DNA of 64,000 bases from Robiginitalea aurantiaca (GTDB lineage Bacteria > Bacteroidota > Bacteroidia > Flavobacteriales > Flavobacteriaceae): positions 62,001 through 126,000 of the forward strand of contig NZ_JAUDUY010000001.1 in assembly GCF_030380815.1 (NCBI RefSeq), written 5' to 3'. The position numbers and the translations under genes are program-made. Below, piece after piece: positions 8,752 through 16,314 of the stretch. Below the pieces are notes generated by a model. It saw only the letters and a program-made list of their open reading frames with translations, did no database searches and had not been told where the DNA came from. How positions within the stretch are numbered: the stretch's first letter is position 1; each line of letters begins with the position of its first letter.

Positions 8752-9597
8752 ATGTCTGATATTGAAGCAATGAAATTGGTAGATCATCTTGTGTCCGGGG
8801 AAGAATTTCATCTGGTCTGGAATGACGAAAACCGATGCTACAAGACAGAGCCATTACCTGCCCACCTTGACAAGTATTACGAAAGTGCGGACTACATTTC
8901 CCACTCGGATACTTCAGACGGACTGATGTCGGGCATTTATCAACGCGCAAAGCGCATTAACCTGCGTCGTAAACTAAAGTTGGTTGCTCGGTATTGTGAA
9001 GGCCCGGGGGCGCTCATGGACATTGGGGCCGGAACAGGAAGCTTTGTAAAATATGCGCAGGATCGAGGTTGGGAGGCCTACGGTGTTGAGCCGAACGAAT
9101 TGGCAAGGGAGCGCGCACACGAGAAAGGCATTGCTGTGTACCGCAGCATTTCTGTTCAACAGGAAGCGGTATACGATGCCATTACTATGTGGCACGTCCT
9201 TGAACACCTGCCCGACCTGGAGGAAGAGATTACAGCTATAGCGAAGACGCTTAAACCTGAAGGATATTTAATTCTGGCGGTTCCGAATTTCAAATCCCTG
9301 GATTCAAAACATTACAAGTCTCATTGGGCGGCCTATGATGTTCCCCGTCATGTCTGGCACTTTTCCAAAGCATCCATTAAAACCATTTTTGAGCGACATG
9401 GATTTGAAGTGAAATCCGTAAAACCTCTTTGGCTCGATGCCTTTTACATTTCATGGCTTTCCGAAACCTATAAGGGAAGCAAGTTAGCTCCCGTAGCCGG
9501 AGCTGCCATGGGAATGATCTCTAACATCTACGGATTCTTCAGCAGGGAGTTCTCATCTCATGTGTATATACTTAAGAGGAGGCCAGGGGCTTTTTAA
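8752..9597 (+). CDS. Class I SAM-dependent methyltransferase
   Basis: 281 residues. The SAM-binding glycine loop is MDIGAGTGSFVKYA (about 89-102), with the acidic residue that holds the ribose in YGVEPN (about 110), and the post-motif MWHVLEHLPDLEEEI (about 147-161), all typical of the Methyltransf_23 type. The N-terminal 40 residues resemble a flavobacterial family often found beside mnmG, but its substrate is not known to me. A weak -7 box, TATTTTTA (8709-8716), lies 35 bases upstream, so it may be transcribed separately from mnmG, from which it is separated by 94 bases and the second parS site. Confidence 0.85.
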   Translation: MSDIEAMKLVDHLVSGEEFHLVWNDENRCYKTEPLPAHLDKYYESADYISHSDTSDGLMSGIYQRAKRINLRRKLKLVARYCEGPGALMDIGAGTGSFVKYAQDRGWEAYGVEPNELARERAHEKGIAVYRSISVQQEAVYDAITMWHVLEHLPDLEEEITAIAKTLKPEGYLILAVPNFKSLDSKHYKSHWAAYDVPRHVWHFSKASIKTIFERHGFEVKSVKPLWLDAFYISWLSETYKGSKLAPVAGAAMGMISNIYGFFSREFSSHVYILKRRPGAF

Positions 9598-9829
9598 AGC
9601 CCTTTAACAAGCTCAAGACGCTCATTTGACACATCCCAGCGGAAGCGGGAATAAAAAGCTTGTAAGCCCGCCGTATAAAGCCAATTGAAATAGACAAAAA
9701 CTATAGAACAAAGAATATCTATCGAAATATTAGATGCTGTAGTTTTGAGGCGTTCAAATATTATTCCGAATCCAGCCGACAAGCCAAAAAGCTTTTCTAC
9801 TTTTGCCTCCAAATCAAAATCACCCTAAT
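9598..9829. other. 232-base intergenic region without a convincing gene
   Basis: Between the methyltransferase and ompH. The right end carries the ompH promoter. A minus-strand reading frame of 72 codons (9812-9594) covers most of it, but it would be written across that promoter, and I recognise no family, so I do not call it a gene. Confidence 0.5.
9798..9805 (+). promoter_or_regulatory. -7 box upstream of ompH
   Basis: TACTTTTG is a full match to the Bacteroidota -7 consensus TAnnTTTG and ends 24 bases before the ompH ATG. No clear -33 TTG is visible at the expected distance. Confidence 0.5.
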
Positions 9830-10339
9830 ATGAAAAATTGGATTGGGTTTCTAGCCTTCATGCTTTTAGTAAGTTGTCAGCAAGACAAAATAGCTTACGT
9901 CGATAATGTAAAACTCATGGATGGTTATAAAAGGAAACAAGAGGTTGAGGCCAGCTATCAAATGAAATCGGAAGCTTTTACCAGAAAGCGGGACAGTATT
10001 TCACAGGCTTTCCAGCTCGAGGCACAGGAACTCCAGAGTACTACGCAACAAATGTCTGAGGACAAAGCCCAGGAAGCTTTTGGAATTTTACAGCAGAAAG
10101 GGCAAATGATGGGACAGCAATTACAGCAGGAAGAACAACAAATCCAGAGGATGGGCCAGATTAAAATGGACAGCGTTATTGCTGAGGTAAGGGAAACGAT
10201 TGAAAAGTACGGTGCTGCAAACGGCTATAGGTTTATTTTTACCGGTGGAGAAGGAGGAAGTGTTCTTTACGGTGACAAGGCGTCCGACATTACGGAGCAA
10301 ATCCTGAAACAACTCAATGATGAGCACTCACAGGAATAA
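9830..10339 (+). CDS. OmpH/Skp-family periplasmic chaperone-like lipoprotein
   Basis: 169 residues from the ATG at 9830 (MKNWIGFLAFMLLVSCQQ), a lipoprotein signal with lipobox LVSC and Cys16. A longer frame begins upstream at a TTG (9803) but that overlaps the promoter box. After the signal comes IAYVDNVKLMDGYKRKQEVE, the typical Skp/OmpH opening, then a long Gln/Glu-rich helical region that would form the tentacles, and a C-terminal strand region (GYRFIFTGGEGGSVLYG). Skp-type trimers hold unfolded outer-membrane proteins in the periplasm; a lipidated form would be membrane-tethered. It stands alone between its own promoter and a terminator. Confidence 0.85.
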   Translation: MKNWIGFLAFMLLVSCQQDKIAYVDNVKLMDGYKRKQEVEASYQMKSEAFTRKRDSISQAFQLEAQELQSTTQQMSEDKAQEAFGILQQKGQMMGQQLQQEEQQIQRMGQIKMDSVIAEVRETIEKYGAANGYRFIFTGGEGGSVLYGDKASDITEQILKQLNDEHSQE

Positions 10340-10360
10340 GCCCTATTAGATCAAATTTTG

Positions 10361-10391
10361 GCCCGGCACTGGTATCAGTCCGGGCTTTTTT
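10361..10391 (+). terminator. Rho-independent terminator after ompH
   Basis: GCCCGG (10361-10366) pairs with CCGGGC (10380-10385); the inner arms ACTG and CAGT extend the stem past a one-base bulge, with loop GTAT. A run of six T follows directly (10386-10391). It lies 21 bases after the ompH stop and abuts the stop of the convergent doxX-like gene. Confidence 0.85.
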
Positions 10392-10785
10392 ATTGTAAGA
10401 GGAATACCAGAAAAATGGCGGGGATAAAATAAATCGCAATGGTTCGGGCTCCATCGTAGTCCTTTGCCATACGCTGTCCGAAAAGGAGCATCAAAAAAGC
10501 AACACAGGACAATACCGCTCCAAGGAAGGCAAGTTCTTTCCCTCCGTCCCGGAGCAACTGAATTAATCCCAAACCTGAGAGGACCCCGGCAGCCAATTCT
10601 GTAAGGGTTAAGATAATGAATAATGCCGGGACAATTGATTTGAAAGGTGTTTCAGCAAAATGTCCGGTAAGCCATGAAAGATTGCCTTTCCAGTCCAGAA
10701 CTTTGTCCAGTCCACTCTGAAAAAAGGTGATAATTAGAAAAACCAGTAAAAGCACTTCGGCGGGGTGTTCGGCAAACATTGTCAT
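10390..10785 (-). CDS. DoxX-like small membrane protein
   Basis: 131 residues with four predicted membrane helices (about 10-28, 47-68, 83-104 and 115-131). The opening VFLIITFFQSGLDKVLDW, with the helix-breaking GxxK after helix 1, is the pattern of the DoxX/SURF4-like superfamily; the exact activity in bacteria is not settled. Its start overlaps the stop of holB by 4 bases (ATGA), so the two are probably translationally coupled and share the holB promoter. Confidence 0.75.
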   Translation of the reverse strand: MTMFAEHPAEVLLLVFLIITFFQSGLDKVLDWKGNLSWLTGHFAETPFKSIVPALFIILTLTELAAGVLSGLGLIQLLRDGGKELAFLGAVLSCVAFLMLLFGQRMAKDYDGARTIAIYFIPAIFLVFLLQ

Positions 10786-11948
10786 GAATTCGATTTTTGA
10801 GTTCGTTTCGTGTGCAGTAATCGGGTTAGCTTAATCGATAGATCCGTAAAAATTATCTTGGCGTTTCCGTTACGCAGGATGTGATAACGCGCATTTTCAA
10901 ACTCGCGCACCATATCTCTGACATTGTTTTCATGAATAAAGGTCGAAAAGCGCTCAAGGTCGAAGTCAGAATCGTGCATCCTTATATAAACCAGGGAGCG
11001 GGCATTGTAGTTCAATAGCATTGCCTGCCGGATAACAGAAAGGCAATAGGAAAGAAATTTCTTTTGTGTTTCCCTGCCGGTCCGGGCTATTTCCTCACTC
11101 CACAAGATGAGTTCGTGTATGGCGGCTTTATTGCCCTTAGCTTTAAATGCAGTGCGCGCCCACAAGGCAAACCATTTTTCAAAAATCAGGTCTTCTGAGT
11201 CTTGCAGCATAAGGTCCAAAGCCTTGTTAAAATTGCCATTTGCTTCCTGAGCCACCTGATGCGCTTCCTCCCTTGACGCCCCCTGCTTGATGAGCCCTTC
11301 AGTTATTACGGCTTCGGGTAGTGGAGGGAACTGAATGGTCTGGCAGCGGCTCTTCAACGTTTTTAGAAGAAGCCCCTCGTCCTCGGCAATCATGAGCAAA
11401 ACTGTTTTTTGGGGCGGCTCTTCAATGAGTTTAAGCAGTTTGTTGGATGCCGAATTATTCATCCGATCTGCCATCCAGATGATCATCACCTTATAGCCAC
11501 CTTCGTATGATTTCAGGCTCAGTTTCCGAACAATCTCATGGGCTTCATCAACCCCGATTTGCCCTTGTTTTTTTTCAATACCGATAGCGCGGTACCAATC
11601 GAAAAGATTCCCATAGGGCTGTTCCGAAAGGAAGGTCCGCCATTCTTGTATGTAGTGGTTGCTCACCGGGTGGCTGGAAACACTGCCTGAAGTGGCGACC
11701 GGGAACGCAAAATGCAAATCCGGGTGGTTCAGATGATCGCATTTTATATTACAGCTTTGATCTCCTCCGGCGTTTTCTCCCCCGACGTTCTTACACAACA
11801 GGTATTGTGCGTATGCCAGAGCCATGGGCAGTGTCCCGGAACCCTCGGGCCCTACAAATAACTGCGCATGCGGCACCCGGCCCGCATCTGCACTCGAAGT
11901 GAGTTGGTGCTTGAGGTGATTCAGTCCCAGGACTTGAGAAAACTTCAT
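10782..11948 (-). CDS. holB: DNA polymerase III delta-prime subunit
   Basis: 388-residue clamp-loader subunit. The AAA+ fold is recognisable from VPHAQLFVGPEGSGTLPMALAYAQYLLC: the P-loop position reads GPEGSGT (33-39), without the GKT ending, as expected for delta-prime, which does not hydrolyse ATP. Cysteines at 52, 66 and 70 with His73 form the zinc-module region. The sensor region KLLKLIEEPP and LKSRCQTIQF (the SRC motif) are clear. It is transcribed away from pgk, from a promoter immediately upstream, and overlaps the DoxX-like gene by 4 bases. Confidence 0.9.
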   Translation of the reverse strand: MKFSQVLGLNHLKHQLTSSADAGRVPHAQLFVGPEGSGTLPMALAYAQYLLCKNVGGENAGGDQSCNIKCDHLNHPDLHFAFPVATSGSVSSHPVSNHYIQEWRTFLSEQPYGNLFDWYRAIGIEKKQGQIGVDEAHEIVRKLSLKSYEGGYKVMIIWMADRMNNSASNKLLKLIEEPPQKTVLLMIAEDEGLLLKTLKSRCQTIQFPPLPEAVITEGLIKQGASREEAHQVAQEANGNFNKALDLMLQDSEDLIFEKWFALWARTAFKAKGNKAAIHELILWSEEIARTGRETQKKFLSYCLSVIRQAMLLNYNARSLVYIRMHDSDFDLERFSTFIHENNVRDMVREFENARYHILRNGNAKIIFTDLSIKLTRLLHTKRTQKSNS

Positions 11949-11953
11949 AATTT

Positions 11954-11980
11954 CAAAGATAGGTTTTTGATGGAAGACAA
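11954..11980 (-). promoter_or_regulatory. Promoter of holB
   Basis: On the minus strand TTG (11980-11978), 16 bases, then TATCTTTG (11961-11954), a full -7 consensus. It ends only 5 bases before the holB ATG, so the transcript would be nearly leaderless. Confidence 0.55.
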
Positions 11981-12024
11981 ATTAAAAAGGGGAGCCTGAA
12001 CAGGACCGGAACATCAAATATGAC

Positions 12025-12032
12025 TATTTTTG
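12025..12032 (+). promoter_or_regulatory. -7 box upstream of pgk
   Basis: TATTTTTG fits TAnnTTTG exactly and ends 22 bases before the pgk ATG. No clear -33 TTG is visible. Confidence 0.5.
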
Positions 12033-12054
12033 ACACCTCAACATTAGCGATAGC

Positions 12055-13245
12055 ATGATCACAATAGACGATTTTAATTTCCGCGACAAAAAAGCATTAA
12101 TCCGGGTTGACTTTAATGTTCCTCTGGACGCCGACTTCAATGTGGCTGACACAAACCGCATAGAAGCCGCTAAGCCAACCATTATTAAGATACTTGAAGA
12201 TGGAGGGAGCGCTGTCTTAATGAGCCATCTGGGGAGGCCAAAGGGAAGTAGCAATCCGGACCTTTCACTTTCTCATATCGTCAGGGCTGTTTCGGAAGTT
12301 TTAGGAGTAGAAGTTAAATTCGCTCCTGACTGTATCGGCGAGTCTGCAGAACAGGCAGTAGGTGAACTCAGAAGCGGGGAGGTCCTGTTATTGGAAAACC
12401 TCCGGTTTCACAAGGAGGAAGAGGCTGGAGATCCGGATTTTGCCAAACAATTGGCGCAGTGGGGAGACATCTATGTCAATGATGCGTTTGGGACCGCGCA
12501 CAGGGCCCACGCTTCTACAACCGTAATCGCACAGTTTTTTCCGGATGCAAAATGTTTTGGTTACCTGCTTGCAGGTGAGATCAAGGCGATAGACACGGTG
12601 ATGAAAACAGGGCAGAAGCCGGTAACTGCCATATTAGGTGGCGCCAAGGTCTCCAGTAAGATCACGATTATCGAGAATATTCTCGAAAAAATTGATCACC
12701 TGATCATTGGCGGCGGGATGACTTATACCTTTGTACTGGCCCAGGGTGGAACAGTAGGAGACTCCATTTGCGAACCAGATAAAACAGACCTCGCCCTATC
12801 CATATTGCAGAAGGCCGAAGCCCTCGGAGTCTCAGTACACCTGCCCGTGGATGTTGTTGCAGCCGATGATTTCAGCAACGAGGCACAAACCCGGATTATG
12901 CCTGCCAACGCCATTGAAAAGGGTTGGCAAGGCCTCGACGCAGGACCGGAGACCCTTAGGGAGTTCAAAGAAGTGATCCTGAATTCAAAAACGATTTTAT
13001 GGAACGGACCCGTAGGGGTTTTTGAAATGCAATCGTTTGCTGCCGGAACCATAGAAATTGGCAAAGCCGTTTGCCAGGCTACGAAGAATGGGGCCTTTTC
13101 TCTTGTAGGGGGAGGCGATTCCGTGGCAGCTGTAAAACAGTTTGGTTTCCAGGATGAGGTGAGTTACGTTTCCACTGGAGGAGGCGCTATGCTCGAAAGC
13201 CTTGAAGGCAAGACACTTCCCGGAATTGCTGCAATTTTGGAATAG
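12055..13245 (+). CDS. pgk: Phosphoglycerate kinase
   Basis: 396-residue glycolytic enzyme that transfers phosphate between 1,3-bisphosphoglycerate and ADP. The N-terminal signature [13 protein letters not shown], the substrate-binding Arg/His loop SHLGRPKG, the conserved GGAKVSSKI and the C-terminal nucleotide-binding GGGDSVAAV are all intact, and length is normal. It is monocistronic: divergent from holB and followed by a hairpin before the lytic transglycosylase gene. Confidence 0.98.
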   Translation: MITIDDFNFRDKKALIRVDFNVPLDADFNVADTNRIEAAKPTIIKILEDGGSAVLMSHLGRPKGSSNPDLSLSHIVRAVSEVLGVEVKFAPDCIGESAEQAVGELRSGEVLLLENLRFHKEEEAGDPDFAKQLAQWGDIYVNDAFGTAHRAHASTTVIAQFFPDAKCFGYLLAGEIKAIDTVMKTGQKPVTAILGGAKVSSKITIIENILEKIDHLIIGGGMTYTFVLAQGGTVGDSICEPDKTDLALSILQKAEALGVSVHLPVDVVAADDFSNEAQTRIMPANAIEKGWQGLDAGPETLREFKEVILNSKTILWNGPVGVFEMQSFAAGTIEIGKAVCQATKNGAFSLVGGGDSVAAVKQFGFQDEVSYVSTGGGAMLESLEGKTLPGIAAILE

Positions 13246-13277
13246 CCTAAAACAGAAGGGATTAAGGGCACTTTAAG

Positions 13278-13320
13278 ACCGAAAATTTCGTTCTTAATTA
13301 AAAAAAAACGAATTTCGGTT
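13278..13320. other. Inverted repeat between pgk and the lytic transglycosylase gene
   Basis: ACCGAAAATTTCGTT (13278-13292) can pair with AACGAATTTCGGT (13307-13319), leaving two bulged bases and an A-rich loop. It might terminate pgk transcription, but no T-run follows on the plus strand, so it could equally be a structured 5' leader of the next gene. Confidence 0.35.
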
Positions 13321-13351
13321 GTCCATGTTCAGATCAATGCATTCGCGTCTA

Positions 13352-14926
13352 ATGAAGAAAATAATAATTGGGGTAACGCTTGTTTGGGCACACCTGGCGG
13401 TGGCCCAGCAAGAGCAGCCTGCAGTTACAGAAACCCCGAAGGATAGTGTGCTTCCCCAATTAAAGGAAAATCCTATTAAGGACCTTCAGGAGGTTACTTT
13501 GGTAAAAGCAGAAGATTCCCTGACTTCTCAGTTGCGGGACCATCCGGAGGCCGCAAAGTTTGACAGTCTCTGGTTGCGGGAACTTCGATTGGCGAGCCAG
13601 AGTTTTCCGGAGATGTACACTGAAGTTCACCGTGTAAGTTCGGATACCATGGAGGTCGGCACAGACTCCATCAGCACAGATTTGATAAAGGAAAGGTTGC
13701 GATTACTCGATGAGAAAACACCTTTCAACATAAGCTATAACCCTTCTTTGGAGCGGGTTATTAAACACTTCCTTACCCACAGGCGCCAGTTGATGGAGCG
13801 GATGCTTTCCGCCAGCCGGTACTATTTTCCCCTGTTTGAGGAAACCCTGGATAAATACAACCTGCCCCTGGAATTGAAATACCTGGCCATAGTGGAGTCC
13901 GCGCTGAATCCGACTGCTAAATCTAGAGTAGGAGCTACCGGGCTTTGGCAGTTTATGTACAGTACAGGCAGGTTATACGGATTGGATGTGAGCAGTTATG
14001 TAGATGAGCGGAGCGATCCGGTTATGGCCACTGATGCCGCGAGCAGATACCTGTCCAAATTATACGACATCTTTGGCGACTGGGATCTTGCGCTTGCCGC
14101 CTACAATTCAGGACCGGGCAATGTAAACAAAGCGATACGAAGATCTGGAGGGTATCAGAATTACTGGAGTATTCGCGGCTTCCTGCCACGTGAAACCGCG
14201 GGCTATGTTCCGGCCTTCCTGGCGACCATGTATGTGTTCGAATACGCGGAGGCTCACGGGATTAAACCTTCTGAACCGATACGTCATAGTTTTGAAACCG
14301 ATACCGTCTTGGTAAAGGAGACTATAACTTTTGACCAGATCGCAGAGATTACCGGAGTGCCCAAAGAGGAACTCCAAATACTCAACCCTTCTTATAAACT
14401 GGGCATTATACCCAGGATTTCCGGAAAGGAATACACCTTGCGATTACCAGGCTCTTCCATTGGACCATTTGTTGCCAATGAGGCGGCCTTGTATGAGAAG
14501 GTAAAAAAGGAGCTAGCGGAGCGGGATAAACCGCTTCCCAATTATGTTGAAGCCGATGATCGGATACGGTATCGCGTTCGAAGCGGGGATTATCTCGGCA
14601 AAATAGCAGAGCGTTATGGTGTAGGGGTTAGTCAGATTAAACGATGGAACGGTTTAAAGTCAAACAATCTAAGGATCGGCCAGCGACTTACGATATATCC
14701 AAGAAAGCCCGTGACCAGTAAACCGGCAGCCCCGCCAAAAAGCAATGGTAGTGGATCCGCGGACCCGAACACAAAGGTGCATGTGGTTGAAAGCGGGGAT
14801 TCGCTTTGGACGATTTCAAGAAAATATCAGGGAATTTCTGTTGATAATCTAAGAGAATGGAACGGTATTCGCGGTAATGATTTAAAACCCGGAACCCGAC
14901 TGAAGTTATGCAGTTGTTCTCCCTAA
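13352..14926 (+). CDS. Membrane-bound lytic murein transglycosylase D-like, two LysM domains
   Basis: 524 residues from the ATG at 13352, which begins a signal peptide (MKKIIIGVTLVWAHLAVAQ); in-frame starts at 13319 and 13325 lie upstream but put extra polar residues before it. The GH23 domain covers about residues 120-310 with the catalytic Glu in AIVESALNPTAKSRVGATG and the conserved ALAAYNSGPGNVNKAI. Two LysM peptidoglycan-binding repeats follow, about 408-450 (YRVRSGDYLGKIAERYGV) and 479-523 (VHVVESGDSLWTISRKY). It cleaves the glycan strand of peptidoglycan in the periplasm. The DUF4837 lipoprotein gene starts 11 bases later. Confidence 0.92.
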   Translation: MKKIIIGVTLVWAHLAVAQQEQPAVTETPKDSVLPQLKENPIKDLQEVTLVKAEDSLTSQLRDHPEAAKFDSLWLRELRLASQSFPEMYTEVHRVSSDTMEVGTDSISTDLIKERLRLLDEKTPFNISYNPSLERVIKHFLTHRRQLMERMLSASRYYFPLFEETLDKYNLPLELKYLAIVESALNPTAKSRVGATGLWQFMYSTGRLYGLDVSSYVDERSDPVMATDAASRYLSKLYDIFGDWDLALAAYNSGPGNVNKAIRRSGGYQNYWSIRGFLPRETAGYVPAFLATMYVFEYAEAHGIKPSEPIRHSFETDTVLVKETITFDQIAEITGVPKEELQILNPSYKLGIIPRISGKEYTLRLPGSSIGPFVANEAALYEKVKKELAERDKPLPNYVEADDRIRYRVRSGDYLGKIAERYGVGVSQIKRWNGLKSNNLRIGQRLTIYPRKPVTSKPAAPPKSNGSGSADPNTKVHVVESGDSLWTISRKYQGISVDNLREWNGIRGNDLKPGTRLKLCSCSP

Positions 14927-14937
14927 TCAGAAATCCT

Positions 14938-15918
14938 ATGAGAATACTACTTTTATCCGTTTGCTCCCTTTTTTTGCTACTGGGATGCCAGAACAAACCA
15001 AAGAAAAATTATAAACCAGCCTCTTTGGGAGCCATAAATACCCTGGCGGTGGTCATGGACAATGATCTCTGGGAAGGTCCGGTGGGAGACAAGGTTCGGG
15101 AGCATTTCGCTGCACCTGTTCTGGGTCTTACCTGGGATGAGCCTTTGCTGAATCTGGAGCACATGCCTGGAAGTGTTTTTAACGGAACGACCCGTCACAG
15201 AAGGGCCGTACTTTTTGTTGACCTCGATACGGTTAGTGGAGCCCAGATACAGGATGACCTTTATGCCACCCCCCAGAAAGTGGCGGTGATTAAAGGAAAA
15301 AGCGAGGCAGAGCTTATTTCTTCTATCGAATCGGCCTCTCCACAAATAATCACTGCCTTTAAGGGAATGGAGCTTAAGGAGTCTCAAAATCGGTTTTTAA
15401 GATCCCTGAGCAAAGAAACCGTGTTGTCTGAGAAGTTTGGAGTTTCCCTTCGACTGCCCTCCCTGTACAAAGTGGGCAAAGAAGAAGAAGGCTTTGTCTG
15501 GATCGACCGTGAAATCCAAAAGGGGAGCATGAATATCATTGTCTATGAAATGCCCGGGGACAGCTTCGAATCGGATTCTACATTTGTTCAGGACATTCTG
15601 CATATGCGGGATTCTATTGGGAAGAAATTTATTCCAGGCCCTGATGTGCCGGGTAAAACCACGTATATGGGTACAGAAAAGGCCTTTGCGCCTTATGTTT
15701 TTCCAGCAGAGGTCGGCGGGATGAAAGCTGTTGAGGTCCGGGGCATATGGGAGGTGGTAAACTACCCAATGGCCGGTCCGTTTTTAACCTATATTATCAA
15801 CGATAAAGCGCGAAACAGAAAGTTGGTGGTGGAAGGGTTCACTTTTGCCCCGGCAACAAATAAAAGGGATTACATGTTTGAACTTGAGGCAATTATGAAG
15901 ACAATTACCTTTCAGTAA
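14938..15918 (+). CDS. DUF4837-like lipoprotein
   Basis: 326 residues, function unknown. The ATG at 14938 gives MRILLLSVCSLFLLLGCQNK, a lipoprotein signal with Cys17; a frame opening at 14908 would overlap the upstream gene and bury the signal. The mature part begins LGAINTLAVVMDNDLWEGPVGDKVREHF, which I recognise as the flavobacterial DUF4837 family. It lies 11 bases after the lytic transglycosylase gene, so the pair is probably one transcript, ending at the terminator at 15941. A role in envelope maintenance is suggested by the partner gene only. Confidence 0.8.
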   Translation: MRILLLSVCSLFLLLGCQNKPKKNYKPASLGAINTLAVVMDNDLWEGPVGDKVREHFAAPVLGLTWDEPLLNLEHMPGSVFNGTTRHRRAVLFVDLDTVSGAQIQDDLYATPQKVAVIKGKSEAELISSIESASPQIITAFKGMELKESQNRFLRSLSKETVLSEKFGVSLRLPSLYKVGKEEEGFVWIDREIQKGSMNIIVYEMPGDSFESDSTFVQDILHMRDSIGKKFIPGPDVPGKTTYMGTEKAFAPYVFPAEVGGMKAVEVRGIWEVVNYPMAGPFLTYIINDKARNRKLVVEGFTFAPATNKRDYMFELEAIMKTITFQ

Positions 15919-15932
15919 ACCTCATTTTACCG

Positions 15933-15965
15933 CAAAAAAAAAGCTCCTTTACGGGGCTTTTTTTG
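15933..15965. terminator. Bidirectional terminator
   Basis: AAGCTCC (15941-15947) pairs with GGGGCTT (15953-15959) around loop TTTAC. It is followed by a T-run on the plus strand and preceded by nine A (a T-run on the minus strand), so it can end both the DUF4837 transcript and the convergent small gene at 15985. Confidence 0.8.
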
Positions 15966-15984
15966 TTCTTTGATTCTAAGGGCC

Positions 15985-16155
15985 TCAATTAAATGCAAAT
16001 CCTGTAGAGACCCTGAAGATAAATGCATACATGGTAACCAGCCAAAGGCCAAAACAGAACCATGAAAAGGCTTTAAAATACTTTGTCAGGATCAAACTTG
16101 TCCAATTTCTAAAGGCTTCAATGTAGATTTCTTTTACGAGTATTAATTTTTCCAT
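15985..16155 (-). CDS. Small membrane protein, resembling DUF6747
   Basis: 56 residues from the ATG at 16155 (MEKLILVKEIYIEAFRNW), with one membrane helix (about 30-48) and the ending YAFIFRVSTGFAFN. This ending matches what I recall of the short flavobacterial DUF6747 family; no function is known. An in-frame ATG at 16185 would add ten residues but lies only 7 bases from a likely -7 box (CATCTTTG, 16200-16193), so the shorter form is preferred. It converges on the DUF4837 gene with a shared terminator. Confidence 0.6.
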   Translation of the reverse strand: MEKLILVKEIYIEAFRNWTSLILTKYFKAFSWFCFGLWLVTMYAFIFRVSTGFAFN

Positions 16156-16314
16156 AAGTGTTCTTTTGGGGTGTTTCTCCAACAAAGATGTTAAGACAAC
16201 GGCCCAATACTGAAAATTTCAGATGAAACACGAAAAAAACAGAATGAAATACGAAAGTAACCTCGGACACCAGGACCATTTTGATATACAGCCCCCATTT
16301 TTGCACTAAAATTC

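Noticed and set aside
9594-9812. Minus-strand frame of 72 codons between the methyltransferase and ompH genes
   Set aside because: It runs over the ompH promoter and abuts the methyltransferase end. Its tail (FYSRFRWDVSNERLELVKGL) looks protein-like, but I recognise no family.
13270-13320. A-rich hairpin after pgk as a classic terminator
   Set aside because: The A-run sits in the loop and no T-run follows, so it is listed only as an inverted repeat.
14180-14200. CCACGTGAAACC inside the lytic transglycosylase gene, parS-like
   Set aside because: Only the right half fits the parS consensus, and the bases encode the conserved PRETAGYVP block of the enzyme, which explains them.
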